This document shows positions 7,871-17,511 of a stretch of 64,000 bases of DNA, one piece after another; position 1 is the stretch's first letter; every line of letters begins with the position of its first letter. The translations under genes were made by a program, and so were the position numbers. Source of the stretch: JANWKA01 sp035533815 (GTDB lineage Bacteria; Bacteroidota; Bacteroidia; Chitinophagales; Chitinophagaceae); the NCBI GenBank assembly GCA_035533815.1, contig DATLTB010000056.1:62001-126000 (forward strand), given 5' to 3'. The notes beneath the pieces are model-generated. The model worked only from the letters and a program-made list of their open reading frames with translations. It searched no databases and was not told the origin of the DNA.

Positions 7871-10800
7871 TCATGGTTGAAGGGTAATATGCCTGCTTTT
7901 GCCCTCAAAATCATAAATATCCACGGAACTGATCAGGGGACTGATCCGCAGAAACCGCCCGGACTCGGAAAGGAATGAACTCCCATAGTAAAACTCCTCT
8001 TTCCGGGTTTTCCCGTTCCGGTAATGGATCAGGGCATAGGCATCCATCGGCTGCAGCCGGATCACTCCGCAGGGGTCGTTATCCCGGAAAACCTTAACCG
8101 GTCCCTGGTTCTGTCCGGCAGCCAGCAGATAGGTGTTCCTGGGGCCCAGCAGTTTCACCAGGGACTTGCCATCGCCTGGGATATAGATTCCGCTCTGCGC
8201 TATGGACTCCGGCGTAAAATGGCCCTTCCCGTCTCCTTTCAGCACCAGCCCGTTCAGGGCATCGTAGCGGCCGGTGAATACTTCGGTACCGAAATCATTG
8301 CCATTGCAAACCAGGTCCAGATTGCCATCTCCATCCACATCATCTACCACCATCCCATAGATCGGGGCAAATTGGGCCTTCATAGGCAGCGGGGACATCC
8401 TGAACTTTCCATTCCCCATGTTCTCAATATAGCAGGATTGCATATTATTGGCCCGATAAATTAGCGCTCCATGTAATTGCTGGGGGGACAGGATATCATG
8501 GATTGTAGCCACTGCATAGGAATGATAGTCCGGGAATTGCCGCCGGATGCTGTTCATCTGTTTGATCATATCATCCCTGCCAAAAGCCGGATATTCCCGG
8601 AGGACCCCTTCGGAATCTGGGAAATACAATGTGGGTATGGCATCATAATATCCATCCCCATCAAAATCCTTGGCATAAATGCTCACCGGGTATTTGTCGG
8701 AACCCCGGTATAGGGAATTCAGACCCAGGTTACCGACGATATAATCGATTTTCCCGTCATTGTTGAAATCGCCTCCAACAATACTATTCCACCAACCGAC
8801 CTGATTTTCAATCCCGGTGCTGTCCGTGACATTAATGAACTTCTTACCATGGTCATTTTCCAGGAATGTCACCGGCATCCATTCTCCCACCAGGATCAAA
8901 TCCGGCCATCCGTCATTGTTGAAATCGGTCCATATGGCATCGGTAACCATGCCGATATGATGCAGGAATGGAGCCACCTGATCAGTGACATCAGTGAATT
9001 TAACCTGACCATCCCTGGAATCATTTCGCAGGATCCTGCTCGATACCGGCATTGGATAGCTTCCCGGGTTAACCCTGCCCCCGACAAACAGGTCCAAATC
9101 CCCATCCCGGTCATAATCGGCAGCCTTCACACAGGAACCACTGATATGGCAAACGGGCAGGGCAGCAGAGTCCTCCTCAAATTTCCCATGCCCCTTATTC
9201 AGATAAAACCGGTCCTGGTAATTCGGGCTGCCGGGAGGGTTTTCCACACTTCCGCTGACGATATAGAGATCCGGCAGCCCATCCCCATTGGCATCAAATA
9301 GCAGGGCCCCTTCATCCTCCTGCATCTTGGCCTGCCCTCCCTGGCCGGGAAGGAGATCCTTTTCCTTGAATTGGCCATCCTTGCCCTGAAGCAGGAATTT
9401 TCCCTTATGATTAAAGGAACCCCCGATGAAAATATCATCCGTCCCGTTACCATCCACATCCCCCACGGCGAGGGCAGGTCCATACTGGGATAATTTATGG
9501 GGTAATAATTTCTGAATGGCAAAATCGACAAAATCCAATTCCTGCTGAACATAATGTACATGCAAGGCGTCCGTGACATCAGTAAATAAATGAGGAACCA
9601 CCATTGGGGTAGCATAGGAATAAGGGATAAGGGCGTTGCGGATATCCACGGTGATATCCCGGTCAGTTTTCAACCGGTAAAGCACCTGCATGCTGTCATT
9701 GGGCCAGATCACCCGCATGGAATCGATTAAAGAGACCTTGCCCAATCCAAAATGTGCCATATTCTCAATGGAGGAGAGATAGCCCCGGTAAGGCGTATTC
9801 TCATAGACCTGTTTTTTGTTTCCGCTGTAATAAATTTCTACCCGGGTGCCCAGTCCCATTCCATTGTAATGGCTGCCCCTGAACATGACCTGTATCCAGT
9901 GGGGGTGGATTTTCTTCGGGTCCTCATTCAGGGTATTGCGGAAAATATAGGCTGGCCCATTGATATTATTGACCACCAGGTCAAGCGCCCCATCGTTGTT
10001 CAGGTCAGCGTAGGCGGCCCCGTTGGAAAATCCCCGCACATTCACTCCCCATTGGGCCGAACGGTTTGTAAAGGTAAGGTTGCCATTGTTCCGGAATGCG
10101 TATTTGGGTAGCCGGACCGCGGGTATCTCAGGTAGTAAAGAATGGATGGAAGCCACCTCACTGGAGACGGCTCGGTATGCCATAAAATCATGGTCCGTGA
10201 TGTCTTTGGGAAATCCATTGGTGATGATGATATCCCGGTAACCATCATTGTTGAAATCCGCGACCATGGGTGTCCAGCTCCAATCTGTGGCGGCAATTCC
10301 CGCCAGAAATCCAATTTCGCTGAATATCGGGTGGCCTACCGTGTCGTCCCCCTTTACAGTCGGTCCGTCATTGAGTTGCAGGGTATTGCGCGAATATTGA
10401 TACTGGTACCCATATTTAATGTTGTTCAGGTAACTCTGATAATTATCCGGGTTCATCATCATTTTCTTGCGCAGGTTATTGGCCGGGAACATATCCAGCG
10501 CTACCACATCAGGCAGACCGTCATTATTGATGTCCTCAATATCATTACCCATCGCTGAAGCGCTGGTGTGCTTGAAATATTTCGCGGATTCATCCGTGAA
10601 AGTGCCATCATGATTATTGATCCAAAGCAGGTCATTGGACAGAAAATCATCCGTCACATAAATATCCGGCCAGCCGTCATGGTTAATGTCACAGACATTC
10701 ACGCCCAAGCCGAATCCCTCTTTGATAATTCCGGCTTTCTTAGTCACATCGGTAAATACAATATGGTGCAGGGAATCGCTCCAGCTCCCGTGATACAGCC

Positions 10801-11476
10801 GGTCATTGGTCTGTGAGGTACCGTCATTGATGGGCTTACGGTAGGCGCTGGCTTCCCTATCCCCCTCCATTTTGTCCACTACAAGGTACATGTCCAGCAA
10901 GCCATCCCTGTCATAATCGAAAAATGCCGCTTGAGTGGAAAATGTCGTGTCATCCAGCCCATATTCAGCAGCCTCGTCCTTGAATACGGGTACCCCATTT
11001 TTATCCAGGCCCTGATTGACATACAGAATATTTTTCCGCATATTGGCGTTCTTCGCTTCCGATACACAGACATAAATATCCGGCCAGCCATCATTATTGA
11101 TATCCACGACCGCCACTCCCGTACACCATTTACCCTCTCCCCCTGTATTGGATTCCTTCGTGACATCCTTAAAATGATAATTGCCTTCATTGAGGTATAA
11201 CCGGTTGGATACCATATTGCCGGTGAAATAAATGTCCTGTTTCCCATCCCGGTTGAAATCACCTATGGCCACGCCCCCGCCATTATAGAGGTACTGGTAG
11301 TTCAGGATATTCAGGCTGTCCGTATTATGGATCACATTATCGAAATTGATTCCGGTACGGGAGGGGGGAAGCAACTGGAACAGGGTTTGGGGAGGACGGT
11401 GACAAGCAGATTGAAACAGGATAAAAGGCAAGAAAATCAGGATGATGATCCAACCGGATGAAATACCGGATCTCAT
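7871..11476 (-). CDS. FG-GAP/VCBS repeat and ASPIC/UnbV domain lipoprotein
   Basis: A 1201-residue exported protein. The N-terminus (IILIFLPFILFQSACHRPP) is a lipoprotein-type signal with Cys25. Many calcium-binding FG-GAP blades follow, of the type DFNRDGKQDIYF, DINNDGWPDIYV and DYDRDGLLDMYL. An ASPIC/UnbV segment sits in the middle (GLGTRVEIYYSGNKKQ, then MRVIWPNDSMQ), and a second propeller half follows (VGDVDGNGTDDIFIGG). Such proteins are common downstream of SusC/SusD pairs in Bacteroidota and are thought to be surface beta-propellers; no enzymatic role is established. The gene starts 43 bases past a strong terminator after susD, so it may have its own promoter. Confidence 0.9.
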   Translation of the reverse strand: MRSGISSGWIIILIFLPFILFQSACHRPPQTLFQLLPPSRTGINFDNVIHNTDSLNILNYQYLYNGGGVAIGDFNRDGKQDIYFTGNMVSNRLYLNEGNYHFKDVTKESNTGGEGKWCTGVAVVDINNDGWPDIYVCVSEAKNANMRKNILYVNQGLDKNGVPVFKDEAAEYGLDDTTFSTQAAFFDYDRDGLLDMYLVVDKMEGDREASAYRKPINDGTSQTNDRLYHGSWSDSLHHIVFTDVTKKAGIIKEGFGLGVNVCDINHDGWPDIYVTDDFLSNDLLWINNHDGTFTDESAKYFKHTSASAMGNDIEDINNDGLPDVVALDMFPANNLRKKMMMNPDNYQSYLNNIKYGYQYQYSRNTLQLNDGPTVKGDDTVGHPIFSEIGFLAGIAATDWSWTPMVADFNNDGYRDIIITNGFPKDITDHDFMAYRAVSSEVASIHSLLPEIPAVRLPKYAFRNNGNLTFTNRSAQWGVNVRGFSNGAAYADLNNDGALDLVVNNINGPAYIFRNTLNEDPKKIHPHWIQVMFRGSHYNGMGLGTRVEIYYSGNKKQVYENTPYRGYLSSIENMAHFGLGKVSLIDSMRVIWPNDSMQVLYRLKTDRDITVDIRNALIPYSYATPMVVPHLFTDVTDALHVHYVQQELDFVDFAIQKLLPHKLSQYGPALAVGDVDGNGTDDIFIGGSFNHKGKFLLQGKDGQFKEKDLLPGQGGQAKMQEDEGALLFDANGDGLPDLYIVSGSVENPPGSPNYQDRFYLNKGHGKFEEDSAALPVCHISGSCVKAADYDRDGDLDLFVGGRVNPGSYPMPVSSRILRNDSRDGQVKFTDVTDQVAPFLHHIGMVTDAIWTDFNNDGWPDLILVGEWMPVTFLENDHGKKFINVTDSTGIENQVGWWNSIVGGDFNNDGKIDYIVGNLGLNSLYRGSDKYPVSIYAKDFDGDGYYDAIPTLYFPDSEGVLREYPAFGRDDMIKQMNSIRRQFPDYHSYAVATIHDILSPQQLHGALIYRANNMQSCYIENMGNGKFRMSPLPMKAQFAPIYGMVVDDVDGDGNLDLVCNGNDFGTEVFTGRYDALNGLVLKGDGKGHFTPESIAQSGIYIPGDGKSLVKLLGPRNTYLLAAGQNQGPVKVFRDNDPCGVIRLQPMDAYALIHYRNGKTRKEEFYYGSSFLSESGRFLRISPLISSVDIYDFEGKSRHITLQP

Positions 11477-11525
11477 AGCATTCAGGTTAATGTCTGGGCG
11501 GAAAATTGGGGCGAATGTAAAAAAA

Positions 11526-11551
11526 AAAGAGGTAGGGTGACCTACCTCTTT
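11526..11551 (-). terminator. Rho-independent terminator after susD (first pair)
   Basis: A perfect 11-base stem (AAAGAGGTAGG / CCTACCTCTTT) with a GTGA loop. On the minus strand it is followed by a run of T (eight or more A on the plus strand). It lies 25 bases after the susD stop and ends the susC-susD transcript. Confidence 0.9.
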
Positions 11552-11576
11552 GAAATTAATCTTATGCTGATGATGA

Positions 11577-13511
11577 TCAGTAACCAGGATTTTGCTTCAA
11601 GGTACCGTTACTCAGGTCAATTTCCTCCTGAGGAAGCGGAAGATATCCGCCGGTAGCCGGCTTGAATGTGGCTCCGGTAACATCCATAGTTGGAGCTAAG
11701 GTGCTTTCATATGCGAAATAGGCATTCATTGCGGAATCTGCCACGCCCCAGCGGACCAGGTCGAAGAAACGGTGTCCTTCCATAGCAAGTTCCAGCTTTC
11801 TTTCCATCCGGACAGCGGTGCGGCCGATGGCCTGGTCAGCAAATGGAGTAGGATAAATCCCGATCATGTAATGCGGAATATTATATTCCTGCCAGCTGCT
11901 CAGGCTGCTGGCCGGCCCAGAACCCAGGAATACCCAGGTATTGTTCAGGTCCGTCCTGACCACCCATTGGTTGGCGGATGGTTTTAATGCCAGCATGGCT
12001 GCCTGACTGCCCACGGTAGCAAATGCGTAAGCCACATTCTGGGAATTGGAAACAAAGTCTGCCGGATTAGCGGCCCTGGAGCGGATTTCATTGACCAGGT
12101 TAGTGGCAGCCGTCAGTTCATTATTCTCCACCTTGCATTCTGCATCCCAGAGGATGACATCGGCAAAGCGGATCAGGTCATAATTGATCGCATCCAGCCC
12201 GGGCGTCCAGGAAGAATGGTCAGAAAACTGGGAAGCTTCTGACTGGCGAAAGACGGCTTTAATCGGCACATAGGGTCCTGCAGTTTCTGTCGGATAATCC
12301 CTGACCCAGTTTGATCCAGGCATGGGACCCCAGTCCAGATAGGGTACTCCGCGGCGGCCGACGGTCCAGTCCAGTCTGGGATCAACCGTCCCCTGATCAG
12401 GGGTGAACTGAGTAGAAGATGGGACAAACTGGTCGTTCTTGATGGCCTTGATCTGCGGGATCGTGGTGCTGGGCTGATCCCAGGACCCATCCAGCAGGGG
12501 AAGACCGGTGGTAGAATCCACCCGGTAAGAGTTTACCAGTTCCTGGCTAGGAGCGAAGAACCCGCAGCAGCCTCCCGGTCCGTTATAAGGCCAGTTCAGG
12601 ATATTGCCATAATTGGCCTGTGCCCCACTGGTGCTGGTATTGACCGTGGCCTGGTAGGCAAAAACAGATTCAGATCCATTGTTTGTAGCTGCATCGAAAT
12701 TATCGGAGAACTTAGGCAGCAGCGCATAAGGTAGCCCATTGGAGGTTACCCCATTAGCTATAATATTATCCAGCAGGGTCTCGGCTGCCGTAAACTTACT
12801 TTCGAACATATAGGTTTTAGCCAGGTATGCAGCAGCGGCCCAACTGTTGGCCCGTCCAACCAGGGATTGAGTGGCTGGCAGGCTATCCATGGCAAAAGTG
12901 AAATCTGCTTCGATCTCGGCCCAGGTGAGTGCTCCTGCCCCTGTGTTGGGCACATGGTAATTACTCTTGGAATAATCTATGCTTTCATCGATATAAGGCA
13001 CATTGTTCCAGAGGATCTTGGCTTCAAAATCATAATGCCCCCGGAGAAACCGGGCTTCCCCTTTAATCTCGCTGGCCTGGGCTGGAGTAATATCCGTGGC
13101 CTGCGGCAGCAGTTTCAGCACGTTATCACAACGTACGATGGCATCAAAGATTACCTCAAAAGAATTCTGGAGATAGCTATCTGTAGATAGCGTTTCGAAA
13201 CGGGCGATTGGATAAGCATCCGCCTGGTCTCCCAGGTTGGATCCCTTATGGGCATCCCCGCCACAGACACTGCCGTAAAGCCAGTTATCCACAGGGGTAT
13301 CCCATCCCAATCCGGCTGTCTGGCCATCCAGGGCTCCATAGCATCCGGTTAGCAACTCTTCTATCCCGGCATAACTGGCCAGTTCCGCATTGGAGAGTGC
13401 TCCGATGGGCTGATTGACCAGAAAACTCTGTTTGCACCCGAAAGCCACGAAACTGAGCACGGCAATCAGGGAACCCAGGATATATATGCGTTTAAAATTA
13501 ATTTTCTTCAT
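11577..13511 (-). CDS. SusD/RagB family outer-membrane glycan-binding lipoprotein (pair 1)
   Basis: A 644-residue SusD-like protein. The signal peptide ends in a lipobox-like FVAFGC (Cys26), followed by KQSFLVNQPIGALS, the usual start of mature SusD. TPR-type helices include EIKGEARFLRGHYDFEA and SWAAAAYLAKTYMFESKF. The family's C-terminal signature is present (RKLELAMEGHRFFDLVRWG, then YLPLPQEEIDLSNGTLKQNP). It caps the partner SusC porin at the cell surface and binds oligosaccharides. It lies 30 bases downstream of its susC and is followed by a strong terminator. The substrate is inferred as xylan-related only from the neighbourhood. Confidence 0.95.
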   Translation of the reverse strand: MKKINFKRIYILGSLIAVLSFVAFGCKQSFLVNQPIGALSNAELASYAGIEELLTGCYGALDGQTAGLGWDTPVDNWLYGSVCGGDAHKGSNLGDQADAYPIARFETLSTDSYLQNSFEVIFDAIVRCDNVLKLLPQATDITPAQASEIKGEARFLRGHYDFEAKILWNNVPYIDESIDYSKSNYHVPNTGAGALTWAEIEADFTFAMDSLPATQSLVGRANSWAAAAYLAKTYMFESKFTAAETLLDNIIANGVTSNGLPYALLPKFSDNFDAATNNGSESVFAYQATVNTSTSGAQANYGNILNWPYNGPGGCCGFFAPSQELVNSYRVDSTTGLPLLDGSWDQPSTTIPQIKAIKNDQFVPSSTQFTPDQGTVDPRLDWTVGRRGVPYLDWGPMPGSNWVRDYPTETAGPYVPIKAVFRQSEASQFSDHSSWTPGLDAINYDLIRFADVILWDAECKVENNELTAATNLVNEIRSRAANPADFVSNSQNVAYAFATVGSQAAMLALKPSANQWVVRTDLNNTWVFLGSGPASSLSSWQEYNIPHYMIGIYPTPFADQAIGRTAVRMERKLELAMEGHRFFDLVRWGVADSAMNAYFAYESTLAPTMDVTGATFKPATGGYLPLPQEEIDLSNGTLKQNPGY

Positions 13512-13541
13512 TGCTTTAAGTTTTTATAATTAACAGGTCAG

Positions 13542-16500
13542 TTAAAAGCCAAGATCAATACCACCCATGAATTGCCTTACGGTAGGATAATTGCCGTAAT
13601 CCACTCCAAAGTTGGTATCGTAAGTACTACCACCAGTGATTCCAGAAATCATCGGATCGAGGCCGCTGTACTTAGTGATCGTGAATAGATTGATGGCCTG
13701 CACATAAAGCCGCAGGTGGTCAATACCCGCTTTGGAAAGAGCGCCTTTTTTGAAGGTATAGCCCAGTTCCAGGGTACGTAATCTCAGATAAGACCCATTT
13801 TCAATATAATAGGAATTGTTGACCCCGTTGGTGCTTAAATTACTCCTATTCTCAAATATGGGCACAGTAGTATTGGTATTGGAGGGAGTCCAGGATTTCA
13901 GGACATCTGCTCCAACTGCTGCTCCGGGAAAAGAGGAATAAAAGTCGGTCCACCATTTGGTATAGTTATAAATCTGGTTGCCTTGTGAACCATAGAAAAA
14001 GGCGGTCAGGTCCCAGGTCTTATAGGAGATATTCAGGTTGACCCCATAAGTGAACTTGGGGTTGGGATTGCCGATAAAGGTACGGCTGACATCGCTGATA
14101 TATCCCTGGTTGGTGACATCCGCATACCGGAACTCACCCACATGTTCTCCACCCGCCTGATAGGTGGCGGTGGCATTGCCCAGGACTTTCTGCGCCTGTG
14201 CATCTGCCGCATTGATCTCGGCCTGGTTCTGCCAGAGTCCAATGACCTTATATCCGAAAAAGGAAGATATCGGATGACCCACCTCGTTGCGGGTTACCGT
14301 ATTTCCTATCCTGCCAGATCCATAGCTATAGCCGTCGAAATAATTAATACCGGGCGCAATGGAAGTGATGTTGTTTTGATAGGTGGTTAGGTTCACGGTG
14401 ACATCATAATTCCAGTTACTGGAGATCCTGCCTCTTTTATCCAACTGAATATCCAGTCCCTTGTTTTCCATACCGGCAATATTGATAAAGGGATAGCTGG
14501 TCAGATAGCCCACGGTGCCTTCCACAGTGGGGTTGTAGAGCAAGCCCTTGGATATTTTGTCATAATAGTCAAAGACTATGTTGAACGTGTTGTTGAATAA
14601 GGTAGCATCAAATCCGATATTGGCGGATTGATCAGTCTCCCAGTGACCATTGGGGTTGGCCAGATTAGTCCGGATGATCCCTTCCATGAGGGAATTACCG
14701 GATCCGGAAAGATCATAGGAAGCTGTCTGCGAATTGGGTGCATACAGACTGAACTGATTCAGGTAATTAATTCCATTCTGATTTCCCATTTGCCCCCAGG
14801 AACCCCGGATCTTCAGGTCATTGATCCAGCTAATTCCCTTCATGAAATTCTCCTGGGAAATCCTCCAGCCTGCGCTGACTGCAGGGAATATCCCGTAACG
14901 GTCATTGGCGCCGAAATTGCTGGATCCATCCCTGCGGATGGTGAAGGTGACCAGGTATTTTTCTGCATAGTTATAATCCAGATTGGCAAATTCGGAATAC
15001 AGGTAGTACCCCGCCAGCGGATTATCATAAACCACCCGGCCTCCGGATTGCGTAGTATTGAGGGTGCGGTAACTAAGCTGCCAGCTGAACGGATTGAGAC
15101 CGGATCCGTTGATCTGGTCGCCGATCCCATTGGCAATGGCTTCCGTACCGATGAAGGCATTAATATGGTGCTGGCCGAACTTATGGTCAAAGGTCAGGGT
15201 GTTGGTCCAGTTCCAGGTATGGGAATACCCGGCACCTTCATACACCGTATTGCCCAGGGTGTTTTCTGCGTCTTCATACTGACCGGTGGTGTAGCTGTTG
15301 TAATAATAGCTGCTATAGTCTCCACCAAAGGTGGTCTTGGCCGTCAAATAGAAAGGCAGCCTCACTTCGGCATATACATCTCCGAAAATATCATCATTGA
15401 TGCCGAAATTTTGTGCGGCCCTGGTTTGATCAGCCACCGGATTCTGGGGATTGTTGAATCCCTTGGCGGCCGTGCCTGCAAAATTACCCTTGATATCATA
15501 TACCGGGATCAGGGGATTTTCCCGGTAGGACCATGAAATGGCATTACCCTCACTGCCATTGGTGATCATCGGGTTCTGTCCCAGCAATATCTGCATGTTC
15601 TCCCCGATCTTCACCCGGTTATGGATATTGAATTCTGTATTGGCCCGAAGGGTATAGCGTTTCAGGTAAGTGGCCAGCACAACTCCCTGTTGGTCAAAAT
15701 AACCCAGGGCAATATTATAGGTGGCGTTGGGAGTACCTCCTGAAAGGGAAAGAGAATGGTTCATGATTGGAGCTACCCGGGTCACTGCCTCATACCAGTT
15801 GGTCCCTGCCTTATTGGCTTTGACGATCTGATAGTTCAGGTCACCGGTGCTTGCAGCATATAAGTTAGTGCCCCCATCATATAAGGCGGGATTAACCAGG
15901 GGGCTGCTGGCAGATAATCCGTAATTACCTACGCCTGCCAGGATATAATCCGGCAGCACGGGCGTTGCCCCTGATCCATATTGTACATCAGAAGGGGTCG
16001 ATCCGGCATTGATCTGGGCTGCCCAGGTCCACTGGGCGGTCTGGGTGGGGTTCAGTATTTTGTATCCAGTGCCCGGATATTGGTTCCCGAAAGAAACATC
16101 ATAATTCACCCGCATCCTGCCTGGTACCCCTTTCTTGGTGGTCACCACGACTACCCCGTTGGCTGCGCGGGATCCGTAAATGGAGGCAGAACCTGCATCT
16201 TTCAGCACGGAAATGCTTTCTATATCATTGGGGTCAATACTATTGATATCCCCAGGTATCCCATCGATAATGTATAACGGGTCATTGTTGGTAAAAGAGC
16301 CGAAACCCCGGATCCTCACCTGAACATTTTCGCCAGGTTGTCCGGATGATAATATGGTTACCCCGGAAACCCTGCCCTGGAGCTGATCAGCCGCATTGCC
16401 CTGCGGAATGGCATTCAGGTCCTTGGAGTCCACAGTGGCCACAGCCCCGGTGATATCGGCCTTTCTTTGAGACTGATACCCAGTGACGACAATTTCGTTC

Positions 16501-16823
16501 AGGCTGCCGGAACTTTCGCTCAGGCTCACATTGACCACAGATTTTCCGTTAACCGGTATTGCCTGGCTGGCATAACCGATAAAACTGATAATCAGTTCAT
16601 CATTTCCCTTCCCGGGAACCGTAAGGGTAAATTCCCCATTCGGTCCGGTTGAGGTGCCCTGATCGGTGCCATTCAACTGGACTGTCGCGCCTACAATCGG
16701 AGTGTGGTCGCTGGCAGTCACCACTTTACCCTTTATGGTACGCTGGGCCATTGCTGAGTGGCAGAAAAGCATCAAGCCCAGACTGAAAGCCATAAAGAGA
16801 ATTGGTGTAATTTTCTTTTTCAT
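13542..16823 (-). CDS. SusC/RagA family TonB-dependent outer-membrane transporter (pair 1)
   Basis: A 1093-residue TonB-dependent receptor. The signal peptide ends in CHSAMAQ. A carboxypeptidase-regulatory-like beta-sandwich follows (RTIKGKVVTASDHTPIVGAT), then the SusC linker motif LNEIVVTGYQSQRKADITGA, the plug (RIRGFGSFTNNDPLYIIDG, then SIYGSRAANGVVVVTTKKG) and a long beta-barrel ending MGGIDLGF. It imports oligosaccharides with energy from TonB-ExbBD. It is the first gene of the susC-susD unit and has a long 5' region with a palindrome and a possible leader ORF. No ECF sigma or anti-sigma gene lies beside it. Confidence 0.96.
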   Translation of the reverse strand: MKKKITPILFMAFSLGLMLFCHSAMAQRTIKGKVVTASDHTPIVGATVQLNGTDQGTSTGPNGEFTLTVPGKGNDELIISFIGYASQAIPVNGKSVVNVSLSESSGSLNEIVVTGYQSQRKADITGAVATVDSKDLNAIPQGNAADQLQGRVSGVTILSSGQPGENVQVRIRGFGSFTNNDPLYIIDGIPGDINSIDPNDIESISVLKDAGSASIYGSRAANGVVVVTTKKGVPGRMRVNYDVSFGNQYPGTGYKILNPTQTAQWTWAAQINAGSTPSDVQYGSGATPVLPDYILAGVGNYGLSASSPLVNPALYDGGTNLYAASTGDLNYQIVKANKAGTNWYEAVTRVAPIMNHSLSLSGGTPNATYNIALGYFDQQGVVLATYLKRYTLRANTEFNIHNRVKIGENMQILLGQNPMITNGSEGNAISWSYRENPLIPVYDIKGNFAGTAAKGFNNPQNPVADQTRAAQNFGINDDIFGDVYAEVRLPFYLTAKTTFGGDYSSYYYNSYTTGQYEDAENTLGNTVYEGAGYSHTWNWTNTLTFDHKFGQHHINAFIGTEAIANGIGDQINGSGLNPFSWQLSYRTLNTTQSGGRVVYDNPLAGYYLYSEFANLDYNYAEKYLVTFTIRRDGSSNFGANDRYGIFPAVSAGWRISQENFMKGISWINDLKIRGSWGQMGNQNGINYLNQFSLYAPNSQTASYDLSGSGNSLMEGIIRTNLANPNGHWETDQSANIGFDATLFNNTFNIVFDYYDKISKGLLYNPTVEGTVGYLTSYPFINIAGMENKGLDIQLDKRGRISSNWNYDVTVNLTTYQNNITSIAPGINYFDGYSYGSGRIGNTVTRNEVGHPISSFFGYKVIGLWQNQAEINAADAQAQKVLGNATATYQAGGEHVGEFRYADVTNQGYISDVSRTFIGNPNPKFTYGVNLNISYKTWDLTAFFYGSQGNQIYNYTKWWTDFYSSFPGAAVGADVLKSWTPSNTNTTVPIFENRSNLSTNGVNNSYYIENGSYLRLRTLELGYTFKKGALSKAGIDHLRLYVQAINLFTITKYSGLDPMISGITGGSTYDTNFGVDYGNYPTVRQFMGGIDLGF

Positions 16824-16911
16824 GTGGTTGGCTTTGTTTTAATAGTTAATAAATGATTGAATTAGTTTTGACACATGCCCAACTCCGCCTCCCGGTCATG
16901 ATTTATCTATG

Positions 16912-16921
16912 AAACCGGTTT
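16912..16921. promoter_or_regulatory. AAACCGGTTT palindrome, possible LacI-type operator
   Basis: A perfect 10-base palindrome with a central CG, as in many LacI/GalR-family sites, 89 bases upstream of the susC start. A related AACCGGT lies at 43241-43247, in front of the second lacI gene. A palindrome this short could be chance. Confidence 0.3.
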
Positions 16922-17059
16922 GCTGTTGAATTAGCCGTTAAAAAATGAGAAGGATTATTGAATGGTCTTCATTTTCACGGGCTGGTTGGGTTCAGGAATT
17001 GAAAATCGGCGGAAAAGGCTATCTATATAATTAAGATAAAACAGACAGCAAGCCCTGCC

Positions 17060-17110
17060 TTATACTGAACTGATGCCGCGGAAAGGATAAGTGTAAGCAT
17101 TTTTTTCCAT
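17060..17110 (-). CDS. Possible 16-residue leader peptide upstream of susC
   Basis: An ATG at 17110 opens a short frame reading MEKNAYTYPFRGISSV and ends at TAA (17060-17062). It is preceded by the same CCAACCAC context as the susC start codon 287 bases downstream. The shared start context is what suggests translation. No known function; it may be a chance ORF in a duplicated leader. Confidence 0.25.
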   Translation of the reverse strand: MEKNAYTYPFRGISSV

Positions 17111-17511
17111 GTGGTTGGATTTAAGGTTAAAATATAAATAATTATATGGGTAAGCAGGGTGTGGGGAAGTAAATCCTATGACCACTTAATCGATCTGACG
17201 ATTTTTTGATGGTATTCAAGGAAACTGATAAATGCGCCATCCGAGGTATCTTTATCTTCATGCGATGTTTTGCTAAGCGTTAAAGTTAATGTTATATTTT
17301 AAAAAAATGTTAAATTTTTGAGGGTATTCGCAACATACTATAAATCAGTGTCATAGGATTTGACGTTGTGAATTTATAAACAAACTTTGATATTTCAAAG
17401 CCATTTCTATAAAAAAATCCCCTTTATATGTTTTTTTATTTACTTTTCACAGGAGTTTAGTGGAAATCTCTTAAGCATATATTTACCCAATCACCTAAAA
17501 TCTTCATAACC

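Larger units (their letters stand above)
16824..17511. other. Divergent regulatory region between susC and the TIM-barrel gene
   Basis: A 688-base AT-rich gap between divergently transcribed genes. On the minus strand it holds a copy of the susC translation-start context about 290 bases upstream: CATGTGGTTGG at 16821-16831 and again at 17108-17118, with similar flanks. It also contains the AAACCGGTTT palindrome. No confident promoter hexamers were identified. Confidence 0.55.

Noticed and set aside
14628..15536. 302-codon plus-strand frame inside susC
   Set aside because: A long antisense frame produced by the codon bias of the SusC gene; the SusC reading is unambiguous.
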